Assembly (NCBI GenBank): GCA_965242795.1
Contig: OZ251505.1
Location: 3,472,001 to 3,536,000 of the forward strand
DNA length: 64,000 nt
Source of the DNA: Bin18 sp965242795
Lineage (GTDB): Bacteria; Desulfobacterota; Binatia; Bin18
Reading direction: 5' to 3'
Shown: in pieces, positions 30,344 through 37,693 of the stretch
Layout of the letters: the number at the start of each line of letters is the position of its first letter
Numbering within the stretch: the stretch's first letter is position 1
The notes under the pieces: generated by a model
What the model was told of the DNA's origin: nothing
The model's input: the letters and a program-made list of their open reading frames with translations, nothing else
Database searches by the model: none
Position numbers and translations under genes: made by a program

Positions 30344-30644
30344 CGATCATCCGCCCCCGAAGCCGGGGCGACTCATTCCGACGACAATACTGGGCAGATC
30401 GTCGGGCACCTGTCATCCGCCCCCAAAGCCGGGGCGACCCATTCTGACCTACTGAAGCAGCCGTCGACCTACGCCCTGTCATCCGCCCCCCAAAGCCGGG
30501 GCGACTCATTGATGCGCGCGCTTGATCTTTTCTGTGGCGGCCTGTCATCCGCCCCCGAAGCCGGGGCGACCCATTCCGTCGGGCCGCTGAACATCAAGCG
30601 ATGGCGCCTGTCATCCGCCCCCAAAACCGGGGCGACCCATTTGG
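30344..30644 (-). CRISPR. CRISPR-like array: 5 repeats, 4 spacers, constant 66-bp period
   Basis: Repeat cores start at 30347, 30413, 30479, 30545 and 30611, exactly 66 bp apart. Each repeat is about 34 nt and each spacer 31-32 nt, with four unrelated spacers. The repeat keeps a CGCCCC/GGGGCG stem with small variations (C/T, A/G) between copies; copy 3 has one extra C. On the minus strand the stem is followed by GATGACAG, the 8-nt handle expected after Cas6-type cleavage. The last repeat in that direction (30344-30377) is degenerate at its 3' end, as terminal repeats usually are. The leader would be 30645-30699, directly after the helicase gene. Repeat divergence suggests the array is old or inactive. 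Confidence 0.75.
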
Positions 30645-30699
30645 TAATGCTGCAACGTATCGCCGACATTGCGAGAATTCACGTTCCGTTGCCGCAAAT

Positions 30700-32529
30700 T
30701 CAGGCTCCGCCGTTCGTGGCTGCGGGCTGCTCGACGATTTCCGCGGATTCGTAGGCTGGCGTGAAGCGTCTCGGGATCGCGCCGGACAGATCGCGGTTCC
30801 GTGCCGCCAGCCCCTGGTTCATCAACAGCCGCGGGTTCAGGGTGAGCGTGTCCGGCAGGGGAAATCTCGGGTCGGCGATCCAGACCTTGACGCGGTCGTC
30901 GGGCGTGCGAATCCCGCGGCCCAATCCCTGTGCCAGCCGGCGGATCGCGTTCCGCCGGTTGCGCGCGAAAAGAATGCCGTCCGCGTTCGCGTCGTCGTAG
31001 CCTTTCGTCCGGAGCAACCGGCGCAGCAGTTCGGCGCGGCCGGCGTTCGGCGGAGGAAAGGGGATGCGCACGATCACGACGTGGCCGAGCAGACCCGGCA
31101 GGTCCGTTCCGGCCCAGGCCGCGGGCGTGACGAGCGCGCCGTTGCGGGACGCCTTCAGCGTGGCGAGATGGGCGGCCAGCTTTTCGCCCCGGCGGTGGGC
31201 GATGACGTCCGGGATGCGGCGCGCCATTTCTTCGACGTCCGCGAACGACGGCACGAGCACGAGCGCCCGACCGCCTTCGGTCATGGCGCGCCGGACGACG
31301 TGGGCCGCGTAATCGTCGAAAGCCGGGTCACGCGCCTTGTCGTCCGTGAACGGCACCGGAACGTCGCGGTCGGCCAGGGCGAAGGTCATGGCGCCGAACT
31401 CGTACAGGTCGGCGCGCACCGGGGCATGAATGCCGGGCAGGCGGTCGGCGCCGACCGACCGCAGGAAGGGATCGAAATCGTTGGAGCCGACCGCCAGCGT
31501 CGCGCTGACGAACAGCGTCTTGCGGCCTGTATAGGTGCGCCGCAGAATCCGTCCCGGATCGAGCGCCAGCACCTCGAAGGCGTGGCCGCCGTCCGCGGCG
31601 ACCACCGCGGCGCCGCGATACTGGACGCTCGGGTCCAGCCTGACGAAGGCGCCCAGGCTGCGGGCCAGGTCGCGCGCGTGCTCCGCGGGTACGTCCCGGA
31701 GCGTCTCGCGGATGGCATCCGCGTGCCGGACGGCTTCGGGCGCCTGTTGTGTGAAGACGACCTCGTCCCGGTCGAGAGCGCCGGCGGCCCACGTCTCGAA
31801 CGCCGCGACCGCGTCGGCCAAGCCCGGCGGCGCATGGCGGTGCTGCACCGCGGCCAAGTCGAGCGGCGAGACGCGCGCTTCGGCGAAGCCCGCGGCGGCT
31901 CCGGGCAGGGCGTCGGCCTCGTCGTAGATCGCGACGTCCGCGGTGACGGCCCCGCGCACCGCGTCGAGGACGGACATGGCGTGCGTCTGCACGACGATGG
32001 CCGCGGCCTCGGTCTGCTCCCGTTGTTCGTCGTAGGCGTGCTGGTCCGTACACGAAGACGTCAGACAGACGTCGGCATGGGGCAGGGGAAGCGGGCCGTG
32101 GTCGCGCTCGAAATCGTCGATCGGGCCGGCGTGTTCCCGTGCCGCGGCCAACTGTGCGTGGGCTTCTTCGTCCAGGTCGGCCCGGTTCGCCATGAGACGG
32201 GCGATGCGTCCGCGCGAAAGATAATTCGCCCGCCCCAACCGGCCCGCTACGGCGATGGGCGTGGGCACGGCGTCCACGACGCGGCGCACGGTCTGCACCA
32301 CTTGGTCGAGTTGCTGTTTGGTGTGGGTCGAGATGACGACCTCGGCTCCGCGGCTGGCCGCGAGCGCCGCGGGCACGGCGTAGGCGAGCGTCTTGCCCAC
32401 GCCCGTTTCCGCGTTGACGCACCGCACCTGCGAGTCGGAGGCGAGAAACTCCTCGATCCCCCGGGCGATCTCGTTTTGCGGTTCACGCGAAGCCGGAGCG
32501 ACCGCACGCAGCAGATCGATGGCGTTCAC
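30700..32529 (-). CDS. DinG-family helicase, CasDinG/Csf4-like
   Basis: A 609-residue superfamily 2 (XPD/DinG) helicase: Walker A ETGVGKT (41-47), VVISTHTKQQLDQVV, Walker B DEAD in AIYDEADALPG (about 200), SATLAVGSNDF, LVLVPSFADVEEM, and motif VI QGLGRGIR. Housekeeping DinG and XPD carry four cluster cysteines between motifs Ia and II; here only two Cys (VCLTSSC) occur there. The type IV-A CRISPR helicase likewise has only a vestigial Fe-S domain. It lies immediately upstream of the array on the same strand and overlaps the preceding fragment by four bases. A housekeeping DinG role cannot be excluded. Confidence 0.8.
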   Translation of the reverse strand: MNAIDLLRAVAPASREPQNEIARGIEEFLASDSQVRCVNAETGVGKTLAYAVPAALAASRGAEVVISTHTKQQLDQVVQTVRRVVDAVPTPIAVAGRLGRANYLSRGRIARLMANRADLDEEAHAQLAAAREHAGPIDDFERDHGPLPLPHADVCLTSSCTDQHAYDEQREQTEAAAIVVQTHAMSVLDAVRGAVTADVAIYDEADALPGAAAGFAEARVSPLDLAAVQHRHAPPGLADAVAAFETWAAGALDRDEVVFTQQAPEAVRHADAIRETLRDVPAEHARDLARSLGAFVRLDPSVQYRGAAVVAADGGHAFEVLALDPGRILRRTYTGRKTLFVSATLAVGSNDFDPFLRSVGADRLPGIHAPVRADLYEFGAMTFALADRDVPVPFTDDKARDPAFDDYAAHVVRRAMTEGGRALVLVPSFADVEEMARRIPDVIAHRRGEKLAAHLATLKASRNGALVTPAAWAGTDLPGLLGHVVIVRIPFPPPNAGRAELLRRLLRTKGYDDANADGILFARNRRNAIRRLAQGLGRGIRTPDDRVKVWIADPRFPLPDTLTLNPRLLMNQGLAARNRDLSGAIPRRFTPAYESAEIVEQPAATNGGA

Positions 32530-32810
32530 GCGGATGCGCCCCCGTTGTCGTTCGGGAGCATCTTCGACTGCTCCAGGGCGTTCGTGAGGATGGAGCAGTC
32601 TCCCTCGACTCGCAGTTCACGGTCCGCGAGATGCAACGTGCCGGCCGCCTGGAAATCGCCGTCGTCAACGGCCAGACGGAGCGTATATTCGGCGCGGAAA
32701 TACCCTTCCCCTTCGACCTTTCGACACTGCAAACTGAGGGACGGATGAGAGATTGAGGGGAAGGACGGGGATGCTCGCAGAAGTTGGTTGTGGTGCCTCG
32801 ACTTGTCCAC
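32526..32810 (-). pseudogene. 3' remnant of an unidentified gene upstream of dinG
   Basis: Only 32717-32526 has coding character (GYFRAEYTLRLAVDDGDFQA, then GTLHLADRELRVEG); the first 31 codons of the open frame are repeat sequence of the TTTCGAC...TGAGGGAC type. The stop overlaps the helicase start (ATGA), so an operon partner of the helicase, possibly another csf gene, seems to have lost its 5' part to repeat-associated rearrangement. The family is not recognised. Confidence 0.5.
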
Positions 32811-32919
32811 GGCGCCCGGTGAATGGCCTTTCTATCACCCCCTTGAGAAGGGGCCGCGCAGCAACTCTGCACCCACCGGTTCTCCACCGTCTCCGGATCC
32901 CGCCTGTGACAGTCTCACC

Positions 32920-32947
32920 GTAGGGGCGACCGGCCGGTCGCCCCTAC
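32920..32947. repeat. GTAGGGGC palindrome, core ACCGGCCGGT
   Basis: A 28-bp perfect palindrome with the same outer arms as 28569-28596. Together with downstream similarity (CGCGCCCCGT, GACCTGACA), the two elements bracket the selenoprotein-HNH-CRISPR-helicase block as direct repeats. The gene-free 32811-33132 contains only this and CCCCCTTGAGAAGGGG-type sequence. Confidence 0.8.
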
Positions 32948-33132
32948 CCAACGCCCGCGCCCCGTCGTGTGAGCGGAGAAGACCTGACAGTCAGACACCC
33001 TTGCCAAATAACACGCGCACCTTGACCCCTTCTAATACCAGACCGGGCAGAACCGTCTCCTGACTGCGCGTCTGTTTGACGCAGCAGGTGTCGGCCTAAC
33101 GCGGGTCAGGCACGGCTTCACTCGCTTGCTAT

Positions 33133-33543
33133 CTATGTGACAGGGCAGTGGCTCGCACCCCGGCCGACTACCCACAACTTGATGGGACTTCCATTTACGG
33201 AAACGCCCTTCAGATCTTCTTCCAGACGTTGTGCCCATTTGCATTCACTTTTTCCTCTCACGACCAAGACAATTCCGGGACGGCGCTCTGCCATGCAGGC
33301 GTAATGGATGACTTGTCCCACGCTTCTTACGATCTCTTGCCAATCTTCGGCGAGTTTGAACTCAACAGCGTGTGTCCTCGTGAGGCAATCCACCCTGGTC
33401 CGGTCCTTAAAAGAGTGCTCCATTTCTCCATTATTCTTCGTGCACCACTCCTTCACATGGTCATCCTCCGAGCGAGCCTCCAGAGCATCCGAGGGAAAAG
33501 AGAGGAACAAGGTGACGGTAAGACAACCTAACATTATTCTCAT
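33133..33543 (-). CDS. secreted PD-(D/E)XK-like nuclease-fold protein, paralogue A
   Basis: A 136-residue protein with a signal peptide (MLGCLTVTLFLSFPSDALEA). The mature part shows DRTRVDCLTRTHAVEFKLA, then DWQEIVRSVGQVIHYA and RRPGIVLVV. The spacing D...ExK...Q-x-x-x-Y matches the PD-(D/E)XK nuclease core (VDC Asp, VEFK Glu and Lys, GQ). About half the residues are shared with the gene at 33964-34365. The two copies flank the Csf3-like fragment. The function is unknown; export suggests action on extracellular DNA or a structural role. Confidence 0.7.
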   Translation of the reverse strand: MRIMLGCLTVTLFLSFPSDALEARSEDDHVKEWCTKNNGEMEHSFKDRTRVDCLTRTHAVEFKLAEDWQEIVRSVGQVIHYACMAERRPGIVLVVRGKSECKWAQRLEEDLKGVSVNGSPIKLWVVGRGASHCPVT

Positions 33544-33617
33544 TGGAAGTGCCTTTCGGGGGCTTTAGTAAACCCGATTCAAGAAGGATGCCGACAATAC
33601 GTTGTTGTCAACAAAGA

Positions 33618-33896
33618 TCAAGCGGAATGAACTCTCCTCGCCATACTTCGGGTATTCACTTGGCGGAAGGGGACGCATGCGTCCCCTTCCGGCCGCACGA
33701 CCGGCCCGAGGAACAGCAACTCGACCCCTGCGACATCCGCCAGCGGCAGCGCATGGTGCGCCGTTGCGGCATCGCCGGTGCGCAGGAAACGCAGGTGGGC
33801 CAGCAGGCCGTCGAAGGCCACCGAGCGGTTGACCAGCACGGGTTCGGCCAATTCGAGCGTGACGCGAAACGGTTCCACTTCGTCCTGCTCCGTCAT
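33618..33896 (-). pseudogene. truncated Csf3-like (type IV CRISPR RAMP) gene
   Basis: The first 69 codons look like the N-terminus of a RAMP protein of the Csf3 (Cas5-like) group: EPFRVTLELAEPVLVNRSV, then AFDGLLAHLRFLRTGDA and a PLADVAGVELLFLGPVV strand. The family is usually about 200 residues or more. Here the frame runs at 33690 into a perfect 26-bp palindrome and then meaningless sequence, so the gene is cut. The assignment rests on a short stretch and on the nearby CasDinG-like helicase and array. Confidence 0.5.
33665..33690. repeat. GGAAGGGG palindrome, core ACGCATGCGT
   Basis: A perfect 26-bp palindrome (GGAAGGGGACGCA and its complement), same core as 29722-29746; it marks the truncation point of the Csf3-like fragment. 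Confidence 0.8.
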
Positions 33897-33963
33897 GCGG
33901 GGAGAGAGGGTCCCCTCCCTCGGCCCACAGGGGGTTCGCTTCCCAGCGGATGAGAAGCCGCAG

Positions 33964-34365
33964 TTATTCGCACTCGCTCGCGTTCGGCCCTATTGGCGGG
34001 AGCAGCTCGACGGGGTTCCCGTGTACGACGACCCCGTCCAGAGTCTTTTTCAGACGCCTGAGATAGCGGCAGTCCTTTCTATCTTCCACGATGAGCACGA
34101 TGGCGGGCCGGCGATTTGCCAGTTGGGCGTAATGGATGGCTTGTCCCAAGCTCCCGATGACTTTGCCCCAATCGGCAGCATGTTGAATTTCTACAGCGTG
34201 GGTCTCGGTGACGCAATCCACCTTGGTCCCATCGTCCATGAGCTCTTCGCTGCTTCCATTTGCCCCTCGGCACCATTCGTCCGCGTGAACGGCCTCATGG
34301 GCGGCCCAGCTTGCCAAGGGAAGGCAGAGCGAAACCGCGAGAACGGCCAGCATTTTGCGCACCAT
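33964..34365 (-). CDS. secreted PD-(D/E)XK-like nuclease-fold protein, paralogue B
   Basis: A 133-residue paralogue of the protein at 33133-33543, with a signal peptide (MLAVLAVSLCLPLASWAA) and the same layout: EWCRGANG, DGTKVDCVTETHAVEIQHA, ADWGKVIGSLGQAIHYA, RRPAIVLIVE, C-x-x-RRLKKTLDGV. The catalytic-type lysine is Gln here (VEIQ rather than VEFK), so this copy may be catalytically weaker or inactive, or the two may pair. Confidence 0.7.
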   Translation of the reverse strand: MVRKMLAVLAVSLCLPLASWAAHEAVHADEWCRGANGSSEELMDDGTKVDCVTETHAVEIQHAADWGKVIGSLGQAIHYAQLANRRPAIVLIVEDRKDCRYLRRLKKTLDGVVVHGNPVELLPPIGPNASECE

Positions 34366-34447
34366 GTTGTTTCTTCTTGCGGGACCGGGCTCTCCTCCTC
34401 AAGAGGGTGTCAAAGGGACAGCGTGAGACGGGAGAGCCCCCACCGCC

Positions 34448-34756
34448 CTACAACTGCGCGACCATCTTCTCGACTTCGCCCCATTCCACGATGGGCGTGA
34501 GGCGGCGCTTTTCGACCAGGCCGGTCGAGACCGTTTTGCCGAAGACCTGGAAGGTCCGGGTGTGGTCCGGGATGTCGATCAGAAAGAGCACCTTCGCCTC
34601 TTCGTTCGAGAACCACGGCCCGGCCATGAAGCGCACTTCCTCCGGCGCACCGGCGGACGCCGGGTTCTGCGCGACTTTCCCGATCAGGCCGACGAACTCC
34701 TTCATGCGCGACGGGCTCGGGTCCTTGAGCCAGATTTCATCCAGATAGAGCGGCAT
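34448..34756 (-). CDS. conserved hypothetical protein, about 100 aa
   Basis: A 102-residue soluble protein starting MPLYLDEIWLKDPSPSRMKE with an AAGGAGG site correctly placed before the ATG. The second half, AKVLFLIDIPDHTRTFQVFG, has alternating strands suggestive of a ferredoxin-like (dimeric alpha-beta barrel) fold. No family is recognised with certainty. Longer upstream frames run into repeats and were not used. Confidence 0.7.
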   Translation of the reverse strand: MPLYLDEIWLKDPSPSRMKEFVGLIGKVAQNPASAGAPEEVRFMAGPWFSNEEAKVLFLIDIPDHTRTFQVFGKTVSTGLVEKRRLTPIVEWGEVEKMVAQL

Positions 34757-34849
34757 GGCGTTCCTCCTTGTGAAAGATATGCGGGACACGTAACAGGGTC
34801 CCGCCCGGCGTGACACCCTTCGACGATCTCGGATGTACGAAGGCTGGGG

Positions 34850-34888
34850 TGACGTCGGGGTTCGTTTCGACAAGCTCAACGAACTTGA
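34850..34888 (-). repeat. TTCGTTGAGCTTGTCGAA repeat, copy 2 (inverted)
   Basis: Reads ACGTCGGGGTTCGTTTCGAC then AAGCTCAACGAACTTGAG on the plus strand; same element as 29639-29676. Confidence 0.8.
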
Positions 34889-34924
34889 GACCGGGGGCGA
34901 GGAACCCCTGTTCTTGCTAGTTAT

Positions 34925-34950
34925 GTAGGGGCAGGCCCCCGTGCCTGCCC
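34925..34950. repeat. GTAGGGGC palindrome, core AGGCCCCCGTGCCT
   Basis: GTAGGGGCAGGCC...GTGCCTGCCC hairpin. It sits exactly where the 5' end of the HigB-like toxin gene should begin; an inverted near-identical copy is at 35859-35884. Confidence 0.75.
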
Positions 34951-34993
34951 ATCTCCGCTTCGGCAACTGTACGAGTACGGGAACGCGAGGCGG

Positions 34994-35209
34994 TTGAATC
35001 CAGCTTTGATACCACGCATCCAGCGCGTGCTGACGGTGCTGGATGAAGCGACGGAGCCGCACCATATGGACATCCCGGGCTTGGATCTGCATCCCCTGAA
35101 AGGAAAGCGGATCGGGCAGTGGAGCGTGCGGGTGTCCGGGAACTGGCGGATCGTCTTCCGTTTCGATAACGGTCGGGCGGTCGACGTCGACCTGACCGAC
35201 TACCACTAG
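34994..35209 (+). pseudogene. higB: HigB-type toxin, 5' end missing
   Basis: The visible frame reads ALIPRIQRVLTVLDEATEPH, LHPLKGKRIGQWSVRVSGNW and IVFRFDNGRAVDVDLTDYH, the RelE/HigB ribosome-dependent mRNA interferase family. Coding sequence extends upstream of the TTG at 34994 (LRQLYEYGNARRL from about 34958) but stops at the palindrome 34925-34950. The usual first 8-10 residues (MIKSF-type start) are absent, so there is no proper start codon. It is probably inactive, or translated from a weak TTG. The antitoxin follows after 11 bp. Confidence 0.75.
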
Positions 35210-35220
35210 GGAGAGGTGAC

Positions 35221-35484
35221 ATGACGGGTATGTTCGACCCCGCGCATCCCGGCGAGATCATTCGCGATGCCATCGAGGCGAAAGGCTGGACCGTGGCCGT
35301 CGCCGCTGCCCGTTTGGGCGTGCCGCGGAACACGCTGTCGCGTGTTCTCAACGGCAGGGCCGGGGTGTCGCCGCGGCTGGCCCTGGCGCTGGAACGACTC
35401 GGATGGAGCGACGCGGGCCATTGGGTGCGGATGCAAGGGGCCTACGACTTGGCCCGCGCCCGGGCAGCGGAGTCCGCGGCGTGA
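35221..35484 (+). CDS. higA: HigA-type antitoxin, XRE-family HTH
   Basis: An 87-residue protein with one helix-turn-helix of the HigA/VapI group: FDPAHPGEIIRDAIEAKGWT, VAAARLGVPRNTLSRVLNGR, VSPRLALALERLGWSD. The ATG is preceded by GGGAGAGG. HigA neutralises HigB and represses its own operon. Since the toxin is damaged, the module is likely decaying. Confidence 0.9.
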   Translation: MTGMFDPAHPGEIIRDAIEAKGWTVAVAAARLGVPRNTLSRVLNGRAGVSPRLALALERLGWSDAGHWVRMQGAYDLARARAAESAA

Positions 35485-35582
35485 CCGACGCGGATACGTC
35501 GTTCGGGTGGTAGTGCGGTAGGGCCGGGGGTTGGAGGTGACGACGGAGGAGAGTGCCCCTGGCCTGCTCGATGCCGTGGGAA

Positions 35583-35837
35583 TCAGTCGGCCAACAACTC
35601 GTCGAGTTCGCCGCTGATTTCCAAGGTCTGCAATTCGGTGAAGCCACCGATGGACTCGTCGCCGATGAAGATCTGCGGGACGGTGGATTGCCCCGAACGT
35701 TGGGCGACCTTCTGGCGTGCCGCGGCGTCGTGCGTCACGTCGATGTCGTCGAATGGGACGCCCTTGCGGGTCAGCAGGGCCTTGGCGGCGTGGCAGAAGC
35801 CGCAGTAGTCCGCGGTGTAGATGGTGATGGTTTTCAT
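35583..35837 (-). CDS. grxC: glutaredoxin 3
   Basis: An 84-residue thioredoxin-fold protein with the active site CGFC (C12, C15), the cis-Pro region STVPQIFIG and the glutathione-binding GGFTEL. It reduces disulfides with glutathione in the cytoplasm. The gltD gene lies upstream on the same strand, separated by the palindrome at 35859-35884. The length matches GrxC. Confidence 0.93.
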   Translation of the reverse strand: MKTITIYTADYCGFCHAAKALLTRKGVPFDDIDVTHDAAARQKVAQRSGQSTVPQIFIGDESIGGFTELQTLEISGELDELLAD

Positions 35838-35858
35838 GGGTCGGGTCCCTCCGAATTC

Positions 35859-35884
35859 GGGCAGGCACGGGGGCCTGCCCCTAC
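35859..35884. repeat. GTAGGGGC palindrome, inverted copy of 34925-34950
   Basis: GGGCAGGCACGGGGGCCTGC then CCCTAC; with the copy at 34925 it brackets higBA and grxC as an inverted pair about 0.9 kb apart. Confidence 0.75.
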
Positions 35885-35909
35885 GGCACGCAGACGGTTT
35901 CCGCGCAGG

Positions 35910-37394
35910 TTACGGCAGGTCGGTGCGGCCCATCAGATAGCGGTCCACTTCTCTTGCGGCGCCGCGGCCTTCGTTGAAGGCCCAGACGACCAAGCTCTGG
36001 CCGCGGCGCATGTCGCCCGCGGCGAAGACGTTTGCCACGTTGGTCTGAAAGCGGCCGTAGTCGGCCTTGACGTTGGATCGCGGGTCGCGCTCCACCCCGA
36101 GCTGGTCGAGCAGCGCGTCTTCCGGGCCGAGAAAGCCCATCGCCAGCAGCACGAGGTCCGCGGGCCAGACTTTTTCCGTGCCGGGCAGGGGCATGGGGAC
36201 GAAGGCGCCGTTGGCGTTCTTTTGCCACTCGATCCCGGTGGTGTGGAGTTCCTTGACGTGGCCCGCAGCGTCGCCCACGAAGCGCTCGGTCTGGATCAGG
36301 TAGATGCGCGGGTCGGCGCCGAAACGGGCCGCGGCCTCTTCCTGGCCGTAATCGACACGCAGGATTTTGGGCCACTCCGGCCACGGGTTGTCGGGCTGCC
36401 GCTCCAGCGGCGGCTGGGGAAGGATCTCGAACTGGGTCAGGCTCTTGCAGCCGTGGCGGAGCGAGGTGCCGACGCAGTCCGTGCCCGTGTCGCCGCCGCC
36501 GATGACGATGACGTGCTTATCCGCCGCGGACAAGTAGGCGCCGTCGGCGTGCGCCGAGTCGATCAGGCTCTTGGTGTTGGCGTGCAGGAACTCCATCGCG
36601 AAGTGGATGCCGCCCAGGTCGCGGCCCGCGACCGGCAGGTCGCGCGGCTTGGTCGCGCCGCCGCACAGGACGATCGCGTCGAAGTCGGCGTGCAGCGTGG
36701 CCGCCGGTAGGTCGGTGCCGACCGCGGTGTCGGGGACGAAGGTCACGCCCTCCTGCGCCATGAGGTCGATGCGGCGCTGCACGATGGCCTTGTCCAGCTT
36801 CATGTTGGGGATGCCGTACATCAGCAGGCCGCCGATGCGGTCGGCGCGTTCGTACACGGTGACGGCGTGGCCGGCCTTGTTGAGTTGCGCGGCACAGGAC
36901 AGGCCGGCCGGGCCGGAGCCGACGACGGCCACGGTCTTGCCGGTGCGCCGCGCCGGCGTCTGCGGCGTGACCCAGCCTTCGGTGAAGCCGCGATCGACGA
37001 TGGCACATTCGATGGTCTTGATCGTGACCGGCGGGTCAGTGATGCCCAGCACGCACGACCCCTCGCACGGCGCGGGACACACGCGGCCGGTGAACTCCGG
37101 GAAGTTGTTCGTCGTGTGCAGGCGTTCGAGGGCCTCGCGCCACAGGCCGCGATACACCAAGTCGTTCCACTCGGGGATCAGGTTGTTGACCGGGCAGCCC
37201 GACGCCATGCCGCCGATGAGCGTGCCGGTGTGGCAGAACGGAATGCCGCAGTCCATGCAGCGTCCGCCCTGGCGTTGGAGTTTGTCGTCGGAAAAGTGCT
37301 CGTGAAACTCCCGCCAGTCGTGCACCCGCTCCGCGGGGGAGCGGTCCGCGGGCAGTTCGCGGGTATATTCCATGAATCCGGTTGGTTTTCCCAT
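35910..37394 (-). CDS. gltD: glutamate synthase small subunit
   Basis: A 494-residue NAD(P)H-oxidising beta subunit of GOGAT. The N-terminal [4Fe-4S] segments are RCMDCGIPFCH and CPAPCEGSCVLGI; the FAD site is VAVVGSGPAGLSCAAQL, the NADPH site VIVIGGGDTGTDCVG, and the end VFAAGDMRRGQSLVVWAFNEGR. It feeds electrons to GltB for glutamine + 2-oxoglutarate to 2 glutamate. gltB lies downstream in transcription order after a 300-bp repeat-filled gap, because both genes are on the minus strand with gltB at higher coordinates (gltB is transcribed first). Confidence 0.95.
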   Translation of the reverse strand: MGKPTGFMEYTRELPADRSPAERVHDWREFHEHFSDDKLQRQGGRCMDCGIPFCHTGTLIGGMASGCPVNNLIPEWNDLVYRGLWREALERLHTTNNFPEFTGRVCPAPCEGSCVLGITDPPVTIKTIECAIVDRGFTEGWVTPQTPARRTGKTVAVVGSGPAGLSCAAQLNKAGHAVTVYERADRIGGLLMYGIPNMKLDKAIVQRRIDLMAQEGVTFVPDTAVGTDLPAATLHADFDAIVLCGGATKPRDLPVAGRDLGGIHFAMEFLHANTKSLIDSAHADGAYLSAADKHVIVIGGGDTGTDCVGTSLRHGCKSLTQFEILPQPPLERQPDNPWPEWPKILRVDYGQEEAAARFGADPRIYLIQTERFVGDAAGHVKELHTTGIEWQKNANGAFVPMPLPGTEKVWPADLVLLAMGFLGPEDALLDQLGVERDPRSNVKADYGRFQTNVANVFAAGDMRRGQSLVVWAFNEGRGAAREVDRYLMGRTDLP

Positions 37395-37514
37395 GCGTTC
37401 GTCCTGGATTGTTGTGGTGTTATCGCCGTTCGGGGTTCGGGCTATGGGTTGAGGTCGGGGGCTCCTCTCCCCCGCATCACGTCCGCCGCAGGCTCCGGGA
37501 TCTTCCCATCCCGA

Positions 37515-37553
37515 AGTTCGTTGAGCTTGTCGAAACGAACCCCGATGTCACCC
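37515..37553 (+). repeat. TTCGTTGAGCTTGTCGAA repeat, copy 3
   Basis: AGTTCGTTGAGCTTGTCGAA and the CCCCGATGTCACC tail, inside the 37395-37693 gap between gltB and gltD. That gap also holds a second CTTTCGACAAGCTCGAGGCA segment and no gene. Confidence 0.8.
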
Positions 37554-37693
37554 CAGCCTCCGCCCTTTCGACAAGCTCGAGGCACCGCAGACCCAGGGAC
37601 CGGGGCGAGGGTCCGAGGGGCGTCGCAAAGCGAAAGACCCCCGACCGCTCCCTACGCCTCCTCGACCCCCAATCCTGCGTTTCCGCGCGCCGG

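Noticed and set aside
30212..30754. Open plus-strand frame across the CRISPR-like array encoding repeated SSAP-AGATHS peptides
   Set aside because: The 66-bp period is a multiple of three, so repeats stay in frame by chance; the extra C in repeat 3 shifts the frame and the spacer parts share nothing.
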